A DNA stretch of 64,000 nucleotides from Thermomucor indicae-seudaticae (Eukaryota > Mucoromycota > Mucoromycetes > Mucorales > Lichtheimiaceae). The position numbers and the translations under genes were made by a program. This document shows, in pieces, positions 11,501 through 26,892 of the stretch (positions within the stretch are counted from its first letter, which is position 1; every line of letters starts with the position of its first letter). The notes under the pieces are model-generated. The model was not told where the DNA came from. It ran no database searches and saw only the letters and a program-made list of their open reading frames with translations. Where the stretch lies: contig JSYX01000033.1 of the NCBI GenBank assembly GCA_000787465.1, positions 43,281 through 107,280 on the forward strand. The letters are read 5' to 3'.

Positions 11501-12593
11501 CTTCTGCTTTAGTAACATGTTGATCCGCTTCACCAGCGATATCCCCGTGGTACGCTTCCGACATTTTGGTCATTGTCATACCATTTTCTGTTATAACAGG
11601 GACTTCGTCATCGCTGGCATCTTCGCCCTCAGTTTCTCCTTCGTCATTCTCCTCCTCCTCCGTTTCGTCAACCACATCTGTACGGACTTTCAAGGCATTG
11701 CGGAACTGGTCCACCACGGAGTATATAGCGCGCTTCCAACATAAACTCTCCAGACTCTTCTTCTCTGAGAACGCATAATCGAAACAGATGACTTCCATAT
11801 ACTTGTCAGCAAGTGAGATATGCAAGTCAATTTTGTCCCGCCACAACTTGCTAGCAAGTTCCAAGTCAACCGCAGTCAATCCTCGAGGTTTCTCGTCAAA
11901 TTCAATGTCCCTGTCAGAACCAGAAGACGAACGCAAGTAGCGCGGTTGTTCTTGAGCAGCGGTAGGGTCTTCAAAGAACGCAAGCTCGCTCGCTTTGGAA
12001 TTAAGAGCAGCAATACGCTTTTCAATTGCTTGAATATCGGCCAATAACTGGCGAAGTTTCTTTTTATGCTGATCCTTTACATCCGGCTTCCCTTTCGACG
12101 ACGGTTTGCCATCTTGAGGCTTTTCTCGAGGTACTGTTGACACGTTTTTTGCTCGCCTGTCGCTGGGACTTTGAACAACTGGTACTGACGTGTTTGAGGA
12201 AGCACGTTTATTGGTACTGGACTTGCGATCGTCATCTGCACTCCATAAACGGCCTGTCGCTGGACCCCTCGGGGCATACATCATATCTCCGTCGTCGTCG
12301 ATGCGGTCAGCAGCCTTCCGTAGGTCCGAGGAATTCCTCCGTAACAACGCTTTTTCCTGATACTGTGCCAGATACGACCGTTGACCACTCATCTGGCTAG
12401 CCGTATTTCTTTCTGCCTCATTGACTTTATTAAATGCGATAGGATTATCGGAAAAAGGATCAAATAGTTGTCGTCTACGTCCGGACGGCTCATATCCAAC
12501 GCTTGAACTGCCGAGACGACCATCGTTCCGGTCGTAATCTCTGTCTTTCTGCGGTCTGTTGCGATTGGCCTTCCTGGAAGAACGCCGGCTCAT
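8559..12593 (-). CDS. SMG6/EST1A-like protein: 14-3-3/TPR-like EST1 domain plus C-terminal PIN endonuclease
   Basis: Probable nonsense-mediated decay endonuclease that cleaves mRNA near premature stops; EST1 relatives also act at telomeres. Four exons: 12593-10923, 10863-9583, 9524-9008 and 8944-8559, giving 1,284 residues with all phases closed. The N-terminal ~200 residues are basic and low in complexity. The EST1 region at about 230-760 holds the family helices (SKLWRDKIDLHISLADKY; the central ARYRLTYAVNPG), where a GDIARY-like sequence marks the 14-3-3-like fold. The PIN domain begins near residue 1125. The acidic residues are present: VLDTN (Asp1129), VVTELDG (Glu1160), NLDDLVLS (Asp1226/1227) and TGDRNL (Asp1257), with spacing like metazoan SMG6, so cleavage activity is expected. 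An acidic linker (about 1020-1075) separates the two domains. It is encoded at a single locus and convergent with trehalase. Confidence 0.9.
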
Positions 12594-13066
12594 TAAGGTT
12601 TCCCGAGGTGAGTTTCTTGGATCGAGATAATTAAGAAGGTTGTGAATTTAAGACCGAGAGAAAAGCTGTTCGGTACTTTTCCAAATGCAGTACGCTTGAG
12701 ATGTCTTGAGCAAATGTTAAATATATAATAACAATAAACCGTTTGTCTTTGACTGAATTCTTGATAACGTCAGCTTGGCAAAGAGTTCAGGCTGCTGCTG
12801 CACAACTTGACTCATTAGTCGAGGACAGGATGAAGATCAAGAAGGAATGCGTTCTTTTCAAAAAACGGAATCGAAAAATGAGCCGAGAAGAGAAATAGGA
12901 TATTTCCGATAACAAACGTAATCCCTTCAAAAGATGGCTCGGAAAGAATGATGTCAATGTAAAGGAGTAAAAGTTCGGAACGCTGGTCTTGTTGCAAAAA
13001 AATTGATCTGTCTGAAACAAATTTCCGTTCTGTGATCAAATTGCCCGTCCAACCAATCATGTTTCC
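12594..13066. other. Spacer between the SMG6-like and TBCD genes
   Basis: No gene seen. It should hold the SMG6 promoter and the TBCD 3' untranslated region, both on the minus strand. Confidence 0.5.
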
Positions 13067-17858
<4,792 letters not shown>

Positions 17859-18495
17859 GATGACAAGTACCGGAAAGGGAAGACGGAAACTTCGGCTTTT
17901 CCAGAAATTGAGAACCAGCTACGTCGTGAACTCTTTGCTGGCAAACTTGGGTGATATTGAATCGCATCCATTGTTCGAGCTCGCGAGGACAGGTTTGTGC
18001 TATGCTACTAACTCAACGGGACACACCGGCGAAACGTTGTAGACAGTCAAGGGCATAACTAATACCGTCATAAGTACTACTACATGCAATAATGAGTGTG
18101 TTGCATACATAGAGCGGACGTGTAGCTTTTGGCGATTGTGCGCAGAAGTCTTTGTGAGGATAGCTATGCATTCGTTGTCTTTCAGGTCATGAATGCCTAA
18201 ATAATCCATTGCCATCATGGCATCTGAACAAATCCCTTCAAGGCGGAGCGTCGCCGTCGAAGTTTCCATTACAAAAAGCAGATCAAACTGTGATCTTGCA
18301 ATAGATACTGGCGGGAGCCCAATATAGTTCCACGCAGTCTAATATCACTTTTACGGCGTATTCATTAACTTTTACGATTATTAATATGATGATACTACTA
18401 GTATACGTTGTCTTTTGTTACAATAAATATGTTTTCTCTTGAATGTTTGCAGATAAAGAAAAGGGTACAGCTTCCCTTCAAGAGGATGTGCGCCA
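17859..18495. other. Spacer between TBCD and G-beta, with a doubtful small gene
   Basis: Apart from the weak candidate at 18001-18269 I see nothing definite. The part near 18300-18490 is AT-rich and probably the 3' untranslated region of the G-beta gene. Confidence 0.4.
18001..18269 (-). CDS. Doubtful short gene
   Basis: The minus strand has an ATG at 18269 followed by about 40 codons of plausible protein (METSTATLRLEGICSD, then MMAMDYLGIHDLKDNECIAIL). A second frame that overlaps it, starting at MHSYPHKDFCAQ, stays open for 52 codons and ends CLQRFAGVSR. An intron could join pieces, but I could not find a join that keeps phase. I do not recognise a family. It may be a small conserved protein, or 5' untranslated sequence of TBCD. 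Confidence 0.25.
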
Positions 18496-19735
18496 CTAGC
18501 TGGTCCAAATCTTTATGAAAGCATTAGGTCATCTTGATGATAAGGAACAATGGCAAATAGACTTACCTTCAGGGACTGATCCCAACTGCCTGTGCAAAGA
18601 GCCATGCCGTCGCTTGATACGCCCAAGCAAGATACGCGATTCTCATGCGCTGCCAGGACGCCAACTCGTTCTCCACGAAGGGTATCCCAGGCATGGCTGT
18701 TATAATCGTCATAGCCTCCAAAAAGAAGACGGCCGGAGACGGAGAAAGCCACCGAGGTGATGCCAGAATAAATCTGTTCGTGCGTATAGATACCGAGTTG
18801 CCGGTCGCAGCGGAGATCAAATAAGCGACAACTTGCGTCGTCCGATCCCGTGCCAATGGCTTGGCCATTCGGAAAGAACTGGACTGTGTTGATGTCCGAT
18901 TCATGACCTGTGAAAGACTGAACGCATTTGCCTGTTCGAATGTCCCAGACTTTGGCGGTCGTGTCGCAAGCACCTGAACAGAATACATTCGGATTCGGGG
19001 ACACAGAGACGCTGAGAAGACAACAAGATAGGGAAAATCAGCTATCGCCCGCGCATTCACCGGCATTTCTTATCCTTTTACCTCATCACGTCCCCTGTAT
19101 GATCTGTAAATTCCAAGATTGTCTGGCTTGTGTCGAGATCCCAAAGCAAACATGTTGTGTCGCCACTGGAAGTCAGGATTCGTTCATCGTTGATGAAGCG
19201 GCAGCAGCTCAAGTAACCCTGATGAGCGACAAGTTCCCGTGCAGGCCGTAAAGGGGTCTCGCTTCGTCGCAGGCAATAAATAGTACAGACGTTGTCAAGA
19301 CCGCCAGAAGCGACAAGATCGCCGGAAGGCGCATACGCACATGTCATAACCCAAGACGAACGCAAAGGTATGGCATGCAGCTTGTTAGCGCTGTAGGCAT
19401 CCCATACAAGGAGTTTGCCGTCTTGCGACGCTGATACCAAATGCCGCGCGTCGGCGGCCCAGTGCATGGCGTAAACCTTGGCTAAATGACCTCTCAGGTT
19501 GCGCCGCACTTTCATATTCAACCGGGGTACAACTTCAACCTGCTCTGCCTGCTGTCGAACTTGTCGACAATGTGATGGTTAACTCGATCTTCATTCACTG
19601 TATACAGTCCGTCTGTGACCTACGTGTGGTGTCAACTAAAGACGCCTTCTTCTGTCTTATTCTTTCCTTAAGAACTTCCGCGTCTCGTTTGGCAGCTGCG
19701 GTTCGCTGCGCCAGGTCTTCCTCAATGCTTGCCAT
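18496..19735 (-). CDS. Heterotrimeric G-protein beta subunit, seven WD40 repeats
   Basis: Pairs with a G-gamma subunit and couples receptors to downstream pathways (mating, cAMP or MAPK signalling in fungi). Four exons: 19735-19624, 19559-19082, 19011-18567 and 18510-18496, giving 349 residues, the standard size. The N-terminal helix ([20 protein letters not shown]) is the coiled coil that binds G-gamma. Then comes the strongly conserved [52 protein letters not shown], and repeats ending in WD pairs up to GSWDQSLK. The last exon is 15 nt and encodes Ile-Trp-Thr-Ser and stop, restoring the LKIW ending of the family. Two acceptors are AAG rather than CAG/TAG. Without the final short exon the annotated protein would end in unrelated intron-encoded residues. 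Confidence 0.93.
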
Positions 19736-20023
19736 AACTGCTAAATTAGTATGTGAGTAAAGTAAATTCGAAAAGAGAAACAAAGTAATGGCCGAGGTTA
19801 GAGGTTTACAAACGATCCGGATCGACCTCCACATCTTACATGGGTAAAGCAGTAGAGGGAACACAGCACGTATCATATCGTCGTAGCAATAATCCCTCAC
19901 ACGCGACATACACCGATGACAAGGGATCATGTCAACCATCGACCATCCTATACGCTCTATTTCAGATATTCACCCCAACGGGAAGGACGGGAAGAATCGT
20001 CATCTCCGCTAAAGAAAACTATA

Positions 20024-20044
20024 CAGTCGACCCCGTTAATTTCA
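20024..20044 (+). repeat. Left terminal inverted repeat of the pogo-like element
   Basis: Begins CAGTCGACCCCGTTAATT next to a TA dinucleotide; matches the reverse complement of the right end apart from one C. Confidence 0.85.
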
Positions 20045-20215
20045 AGGCCTCGGTTCCCTGAAGTTCCTTGAAATAAGCGAGGGTTGAAATTAGCGAGTTG
20101 GCCATCTGGGATTGAATGTTCATCAGTTATCAGTCAGGCCAGTCGCAGATATTGATGGATTATTGGCGCGAAATGTCATGGTAAATAGTAAAGATTATTA
20201 CCTTTAGAAAAAGCT

Positions 20216-20553
20216 GAAAATCAGCCATTGGAGGATTCAAGGACATTCCACTGCATAAAATCTCACATTGAAGAGACCAATGGTCCTACCGAACATTTCT
20301 CTTTAACTGTGGATGTAGACAGGGAAAAAGAAAAACAGCTAATGTGCCATGAGTTCACTGATCAGGAGATCGTGGACATCTTAAAGGGTCAAGAAGAGGA
20401 AACCGTACAATCGCCAGTTGAGAAACCCGAAGAAAGCCAGACAGAAGCAGTTCGCAAGTTACTGTATCGGTTAGAGAGAAGATAAAGCGGGTTGAAGATG
20501 TCCTGTGTTCTCTTGACGAAGAGGAGTACTGTAACGGATTCAACAACCGATAG
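20216..20553 (+). pseudogene. C-terminal relic of a Tigger/pogo-type (DDE_1) transposase
   Basis: The frame reads through an acidic segment with FTDQEIVDILKGQEEE and then SQTEAVRKLLYRLE. This resembles the acidic tail of jerky/Tigger transposases, where a DEEI-like segment is followed by a helix ending the protein. Around 20480 the reading appears to shift by one base, after which KIKRVEDVLCSLDEEEY continues to a stop near 20552. There is no HTH/CENP-B domain and no DDE core, so it cannot be active. The family call rests on general pattern and on the terminal repeats, not on a close match. Confidence 0.5.
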
Positions 20554-20917
20554 ATCACATGAAATATCAGTCGTATCCGTATACAATAAAGACGGGGTTT
20601 TTGGACTAAGTTATCTCTCTGCTTCTTTACGTTGTGTTTCATTTATCCAGTCCACGTCTGTAACAAGTACCCAGAGCTCAGAGAGCATGTAAAGACGATC
20701 TCCGAAAAGAAATTATCACAAAAGCAATCCCAGTTAGACAGTTTCCTCACAAAGGAATAAATCTTCTACTCACTCAGATTTATCATCTTGCCTTCATATA
20801 CTCTCAACCCTCGATAAGGTTTCAACCCTGTTCTTGGCCGTGAAATAGGAAATTAACGTCATTTAGCCCGTTTCATGAAAATCCTTGAAACAAGCGAGTG
20901 CTTGGAATTAACCGATA

Positions 20918-20939
20918 TGAAATTAACGGGGGTCGACTG
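20918..20939 (-). repeat. Right terminal inverted repeat of the pogo-like element
   Basis: Reverse complement begins CAGTCGACCCCCGTTAATT next to TA; one extra C compared with the left end. Confidence 0.85.
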
Positions 20940-21673
20940 TAGCTCAATATCTTTGGCCTTGTCGGAAATGCCCCGGTTGCAATTCTGCCTTCCCGGAGCC
21001 CAGATAGATCAGCCGATACTAGAACCGAATACAGAACACGGCAGAGCGTTGATTTACTGTAACGGGGTGGTGTCTGTTTCAAAGGAGTTCCCCTTCCTCT
21101 TTTAATCTCACGAGCGTATTTTTGTCGCTAGGTGTGCCTGCGCAGAATCGGATAGGCCCGACAAAAGCCAACTTGCTAGTTAAATTCACAGCCGGAAAGG
21201 CAGTTTTACACTTGCTTACATGACGGCGATACATTCCAGAATTGCTCTGCACGACCAACATATTGCTACTCTAAATCCTTTTAGCTAGGGATGCTGACAT
21301 GGTCTTCAAAAAGTTTAGGCATCTAAGTCGTTGGCCGAGTGCTACATCCTATTATATGTTTCAGCGACCTCATAATCATGGACGCCTATCCACGGTGTAA
21401 TATATGAGCGACATAACAATAAAGACAACAAGAAGTATCGTGGAAGTGATATTTGTTTATGAATCATCGTCTACACCTTTATACGTATATGTTCATTAGC
21501 AGGCCCAAACTCGGAGCAAACCGTCACCGATCTATCTGATTGGAGAACGCAAAAATATAGCATAGTTTAGGTCACCCGCGTTGCAAAACGAAATTCATCG
21601 GGGAAGGAGGTTTAATGGGGAAAATTGCCTGTAGTTGAGAAGAAAACCGGTATTCTGAAGAAAGTGAAATACA
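20940..21673. other. Spacer downstream of the NmrA-like gene
   Basis: No gene seen; presumably the 3' flank of the minus-strand NmrA-like gene. AT-rich stretches without recognisable motifs. Confidence 0.5.
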
Positions 21674-22815
21674 CTATACACGTGGCTTGAAGCTATTAGC
21701 GTTTTCCTTAAAGAATTTCCGGAGAGGCCGTAAGGGTAAACAAGTGATGGCGGAAGCGTGAGGTACATAGACGCTGCTTGATGTTTGATGTACCCAGTCA
21801 AAGTAATCGATGAGTGTTCTAATTTGGGTTTCTGCAGACAATAGATTATCAACGATTTTTTCATCAAGCCAGACCTGTCTTTTTTTGCTTCCTTTACCTG
21901 TAGGCGCTGCAAATACGCGGGTGCGATAAGCAAAGCCATCTAGGCTGTCATGATACATTTCGCGGCTTTCTTGTTTCAATCGAGCATCAAACCAGATATC
22001 TTTGGGCAAGTTGTTCAGGTAGTACAATGTATCCATCGGTCGAACATACTGATATTCCAGTTTTCCATAACCGGTTGTGGTATTCAAGGTCTGGATAAGC
22101 TCTTTAATGTTGACGGCTTGAGGTCCGGTGAGCGTATAAACTTGTCCTGCATGCTCATCTTGCAGACATGGACGGATATCGACGGGACCAGAGACTTCAA
22201 GGACAAGTTGTTCGACGACCCTGCAAAGGTCTGTGATATCGATAGGGCAAAGCTCGGCATCAAGGGGGAGAGGAAGAGGCAATCGACGATGGCGGTCGAC
22301 GTAGGAGGCCCATAAGTGAAAGTTTTGATGAAGCCAATCCGGTCTAGAAAGAAATTTAAGTGTCCATATGCGCCCAGGCAGAGTGTTGTTAACGTCTGTG
22401 GCAGATACCTCAAAATAGTCCATTGGCAATCGGTACTGATCACTGCGTCTTCGATCGTAGCGTAATGCTGTAGAGCTTCATGCGTAAAAGACATGGCTCC
22501 GACGTGGGATATACAAATAATCGACTTGACGTCTGACCGGCTTGCAACTTGGCACAGATGTTGGCAGTAGAGTGATCTATCACGTTCGTTCCCCACAGCC
22601 AAGATCAGATGGTCTACGCCACGCATGGCTTGCGCAAGATCGTCTGGGTGCATGTAGTTTACTTGTCGGACATCGATGCCTTTCTTTGCAAAGTTGAGAC
22701 AGGGCGTCTTGTTTTCACATAGAACTCGAATTCTGGAGCGCAAATGGGTATATCGTGCAAGATGTGATGTGACACAGTGTCCAATATAGTGGTCGGCACT
22801 GGAAATGAGAAGCAT
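21674..22815 (-). CDS. NmrA-like NAD(P)-binding protein (atypical short-chain dehydrogenase)
   Basis: Two exons, 22815-22409 and 22343-21674, join in phase to give 358 residues. The join restores WTILRP, the sequence typical of the NmrA/isoflavone-reductase-like group; without it two overlapping frames appear. The N-terminus MLLISSADHYIGHCVTSHLA replaces the usual GxxGxxG nucleotide loop with a less regular SSADHYIG, so cofactor binding may be weak. DHLILAVGN and SIICISHVGA are the expected beta-strand ends of the Rossmann fold. The C-terminal half carries LPLPLPLDAELCPIDITDLC, then TLTGPQAVNIKELI, as in NmrA-like quinone-oxidoreductase relatives. Members act as redox sensors or reductases; the substrate is unknown. 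Confidence 0.85.
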
Positions 22816-24139
22816 TATGACAAGTGAAAAGGGAGACAATGAATGAAATGGAAAAGAAGAGAGGGTATTTATGTAAAGGCAAAGCGTCGCATCAACTGAT
22901 GATGATGACCTCCTCTCGTCCCCCAAATTTATCGTCTTATATTCTTGTACTATTGTTGTTATTGCGAGTTGTTGTCGCTCGTGTTATGCTTGCGTATGTC
23001 CGGTTCGGCAATAGTAAAATTCAGTTTTTGACCGAAGGTTCTTTTTTTTTGCACTAACATGATCAAGTCTGCATTTCTTCCCTTGAAAAAGGAGAGATAA
23101 CTTTTCTTTTACGTCAACCGAGGATTTCCAGGCATAATACAGTTGGCTTCGGCCCGCTAGAAGCGTTGCGATTGAAACTCTTGGATACTGACATCGTTCA
23201 TTGTACTTTTCCTTGCACTTGTGAAGCTTCCAACTTTGCGAGCACAGATCGGCTCAAATGACAATATCAGGCTTTGTGTGAAGAAGTGCAAGGACCGCAG
23301 TAGATGCAGCTTTCGCATGACTCAACGCAAGCAGCACTGTCCTGTCTCCTATTATGCGTACACACTTGCCTATCTGCGCATAAAGAAAGGGCACACTTCT
23401 GTCTGTTTGAGACGAAATCCGTAAATGAGGACCTGTATGATGAAGTATCCGTAAATGTGTTACCCTCACTGCGTTCTATCTGCTTCGAAAAGAATTAGGT
23501 CTTTGCATGATATTGCACTCTTCGCTTTGCTTACGAGTTGACTGCAGCCCTCCCGGATTTGAGGGTACTTTTCCCGTTTTAATTCTGTCTTGAAGTGCTC
23601 AGCAAATCATCTTTTCTCGCGTGAGGAGAAGCATTCGCCTGCGCACCGCCATTTGTCATTTAAGCTGACAGAGCAGGCTGCATGCCCGTATTCCACCTGA
23701 GACCAAAACGGAGGGACCCTGTGTCCGATTATGTCAGCCCTTGTTTCTTCAAATGGTAAGTGCCATTGCCACTGCATTGAGGATGATCTTAAAAGCGTTT
23801 AGACTGCCTGAAATAACACACCACAATCGCTGGCCATACCGATATTCTATAACTATCGCAGAACTTACCCTCCTTCATAGTCATTCTCGTAGAGTCGGCC
23901 ACTGTCGGCAATTGACAATATTTCAAAGCGCTCAAGCAAAATACCAGTGGTTACTGACGTTAAAGATTCATCCCTTTACTACTGTCACTGACGGATTTCT
24001 CTTGCTGGTACACAAGCATTGGTAGGTTTTGTTTGGACCCACGTGCGGAACAAGCCGGGACCAATAGCAAATTTTTTTCTGGGAGACTTTCCTTTTCCTC
24101 ATTCTATTGGTTGGATAATTTTTTCCTCTCTTTATCTCC
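22816..24139. other. Divergent promoter region without a gene
   Basis: Lies between the NmrA-like (minus) and SET (plus) genes. No supported coding sequence. A CACGTG E-box is at about 24040-24045, some 100 bp before the SET-protein ATG. Confidence 0.5.
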
Positions 24140-25345
24140 ATGACAGAAACCGCCAAGGATTTCGTATCCATCCATGCCCAATTATCCCCTTCAAGTCATT
24201 ATGCGCATAAAATAGAGAGCCAGCAATGGCTGAAAGTCGCGATATTGCCGGGAAAAGGCCGAGGATTCGTTGCAAAGCAGCCCATTCCGGCGGGTACAGT
24301 TGTCCATACTGCCGCGCCTTTGGCTGCCGTTGTGTCCCAGGAGTGGACGCCAGAGACCTGTGCGTGGTGCTTTGCTTTTTCCTATCCTAAACGGATGCGA
24401 GTTAAAGTGGACATAAAGCAGAATAAGGCACGACCGACTACAATCAAGGACATCCTGTTCTGTTCCAATGAGTGTAAAGAACAATTCGAACGTCATGGAT
24501 ACGAAAACGAGTCTTTACTCTTCTTGCGATGTTGCGATGCATTCGAACAAGCCATTCAGGAACGGAAAAAAGCAGACAGGAAAGGAAATCACGAGTCGTT
24601 GGCGGCACAGCTTACTACCGCATCAATCAACATAGAAAATGACGAAGAGCTTGCAACATGGCTGGATAACGTCTGGACAAAAGTGACAAACGAACTTCGG
24701 TCGATGCCTCTTTGCTGGCTTCCAGAGAACAGCGAGCGAACCATGTGTCGACTCATTGCCATGTGCTTATCAAGACGGCAATGCCAGGCGGAGTACGTGT
24801 TACCTGATCCGACTGTCGGCAATTTCGATGATCTCTGGCAAATACAGTGTAATGAACTCGACCATTATCGGCATCTCGTTCGCAAGAATAGCCAGCAAGA
24901 TTTGCTGGAAATCATGCAGCTGTATGTCTTTTTTGCAAACGCAGTCTCGGGTATCATTCATGATTGCCCTCATACCCTGTTTCGTGCTATCTACTTTCGT
25001 GAGCGAGCAAACAGTTTCGGTCTTTGGGAAATGCCACATCATAATTCTGCTACAGACAGCGACGATGGAGTCACGGATGACTTGGAGCTCCTCGGATGGG
25101 GCATATATCCATCAGCAGTCTACTTTAACCATGCTTGCGATGCCAACGTGGCCAAGATCCGCGACGGTCGGCTTATGAAATTTGTTGCCAGGCGTGATAT
25201 AGAAGAAGGAGAGGAAGCTTTCATCTCCTATGGATCAGTGGGCGAGAGCGTCCGAGACCGACAACAGCGACTCCTTGAACATTATCACTTTTTATGTGCT
25301 TGCAAGAGATGCAAGAATGAACTACTGCAAGACCAGAATCACTAA
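24140..25345 (+). CDS. SET-domain protein, SMYD/Set6-like
   Basis: Intronless, 401 residues. The first SET segment, GKGRGFVAKQPIPAGTVV, is at about residues 38-55. It is followed by a cysteine-rich insertion (CAWC ... CSNECKEQF) resembling a reduced MYND-type zinc finger, a long helical insertion, then the second SET segment: YFNHACDANV near residue 328 (the NHxCxxN catalytic motif), GEEAFISYGS, and the post-SET cysteines CACKRC. All residues expected for S-adenosylmethionine-dependent lysine methylation are in place. SMYD/Set5/Set6 proteins methylate histones or other proteins; the target here is unknown. The gene ends 98 bp from the stop of the convergent flavin monooxygenase. Confidence 0.88.
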   Translation: MTETAKDFVSIHAQLSPSSHYAHKIESQQWLKVAILPGKGRGFVAKQPIPAGTVVHTAAPLAAVVSQEWTPETCAWCFAFSYPKRMRVKVDIKQNKARPTTIKDILFCSNECKEQFERHGYENESLLFLRCCDAFEQAIQERKKADRKGNHESLAAQLTTASINIENDEELATWLDNVWTKVTNELRSMPLCWLPENSERTMCRLIAMCLSRRQCQAEYVLPDPTVGNFDDLWQIQCNELDHYRHLVRKNSQQDLLEIMQLYVFFANAVSGIIHDCPHTLFRAIYFRERANSFGLWEMPHHNSATDSDDGVTDDLELLGWGIYPSAVYFNHACDANVAKIRDGRLMKFVARRDIEEGEEAFISYGSVGESVRDRQQRLLEHYHFLCACKRCKNELLQDQNH

Positions 25346-25443
25346 TCATCTTTATACCGTTATTTTTTCATATCCGCGCATGTTTCATTGCTTCATCTCA
25401 TGAGCGATTTCACGATACTAATAGTAAATACGTATCATCCGGT

Positions 25444-26892
25444 CTAATACCCCAGATATTCTTTCCGAAGCGCCTTCGACGCTTTTCTTCGCTCTTTCCA
25501 CCAATCAGGTAGTCTACCTGTGATAGGGTCTGTGGAATGCCATGCGTCAATATCCTGTCTTAGCCAGCCTTCCGCCCATGCATTAAGCTGATCCACGTAT
25601 TGAAACTCGGTTTCGACATCAAACACCATTTCTTTGCGATCATTATTGCCTGTATCTGGATCCATTTTCTCCATTTCCTCGCTACTGGGCATTGGCACCT
25701 TGCCGCTCCAGCATCGTGCAATAACCATGGACTGAGCCTGCATCAGAGGAAACGGCGCAACACGGATCGGAAGCCCAATGAAAGCAAGCGTCGGATTGGT
25801 TTTATAAAACAAGTGCTTGTAAAGTCGATGTACTTTCTGACCGTCTACCAGCAGTAACTCCTTCTGCTCGAACTGTAGAAACGGGAAGCTGTACAAATAA
25901 CCGGTCCCAAAAATGATTGTATCCACATCCCGTAGCTGCTTGCCATCTTTGCATTCTATCACGTCGTCCTTGTTGTTGACGGCTTCCACAAGTCCCACAC
26001 GCTCTATCTTCGGATGGTCTCGTAGACTGAGCGAAAACGCGGTGTCAGTTCTCACGCAGTGATAGACTTTGGCCGCTGTATCAGAGATTTCTCTGACAAT
26101 ATCAGATGCCGAAGATCCACCCCCGATTACTAGTACAGTCTACTCAGAAGGTTATGATCAGAGAGTAAGACAAGATTAGTCGCTTTTAAGAATATACCTT
26201 CTCTGCGAAATCCGTCGGACGACGATATTCTCGTGAATGCATGATCGTGATCTTTTTGCGCAGTGCAGCTTCACGTAGCCCCGGGATATCCGGAATGTAT
26301 GGGATATTGTAATGACCTGATGCGACAACAACTGCATCGTATTCTTCCGTATACGTCTTGTTTTCGTGAGTAGCTGATACCAGCCATTTGCCACTAACGT
26401 TCGGTTCTGCGCGAACCACATTCGTGTTCAAACGGACCAAGGGTAACAGGTTGAAACGGACCGCAAAGTCCTGGATGTATTCGAGTACCTGTACTCTCGA
26501 AGGGAAAACGGGTGCTTCACTGGGAAACGGTACATCTCGGAAAGCCATGACATCTTTGGGAAGGTTAGTGTGAAGATTATCGTACATGGCGGACCGAAAG
26601 GCGACTTCGGCTGGTCGATTCGGCGGATCAACTTCGATTGCATTTGTGGAAGGTATAGGTGGCGGCGGATTGGGGACAGGCGAGTAAATCCTGCATGCAT
26701 CAGGTTGAGCTTTAACTCACCTAGCGACAGACAAATGGCTATCAGTTACCATGTACCACCCACAGCTGCATTCCGCTCGAAGACGGTGATCTTTTCGAAA
26801 GACCCTTCATTACGAAGTGCACGTGCCACTGCTAGTCCACCTGGTCCGGCGCCGATGACTGCCACACGAGCGATGCGCGCAAGTGTTGGCAT
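25444..26892 (-). CDS. Flavin-containing monooxygenase (FMO type)
   Basis: NADPH- and FAD-dependent oxygenation of nitrogen or sulphur in small molecules. Three exons: 26892-26750, 26690-26198 and 26139-25444, giving 443 residues. The FAD loop VAVIGAGPGGLAVARAL starts near residue 10. The FMO identifying region is present as IMHSREYRRPTDF, a variant of FxGxxxHxxxY/F. The NADPH loop LVIGGGSSASDIV is restored by joining exons 2 and 3, and FGTGYLYSFPFL is the ATG-containing second motif of the family. The protein has no obvious targeting signal or membrane anchor. Its shape fits yeast Fmo1, which oxidises thiols to balance ER redox, but substrate cannot be inferred. Confidence 0.9.

Larger units (their letters stand above)
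20024..20939. mobile_element. Pogo/Tigger-like DNA transposon, internally deleted
   Basis: The ends are near-perfect terminal inverted repeats starting CAGTCGACCCC (20024-20044, and the reverse complement at 20918-20939; one base indel). Both sides are flanked by TA (20022-20023 and 20940-20941), the target duplication expected of Tc1/mariner-pogo elements. Subterminal motifs CCTTGAAA(T/C)AAGCGAG at 20066-20081 and 20883-20898 are in direct orientation, and a third related copy lies at about 20084-20097; they look like transposase-binding sites. At 916 bp the element is too short to encode a transposase with its DNA-binding and DDE domains; only a C-terminal relic remains. It is inserted between the G-beta and NmrA-like genes. 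Confidence 0.8.

Noticed and set aside
22084..22430. Frameshift or overlapping genes in the NmrA-like locus
   Set aside because: A normal 65-bp intron (22344-22408) joins both frames and restores WTILRP.
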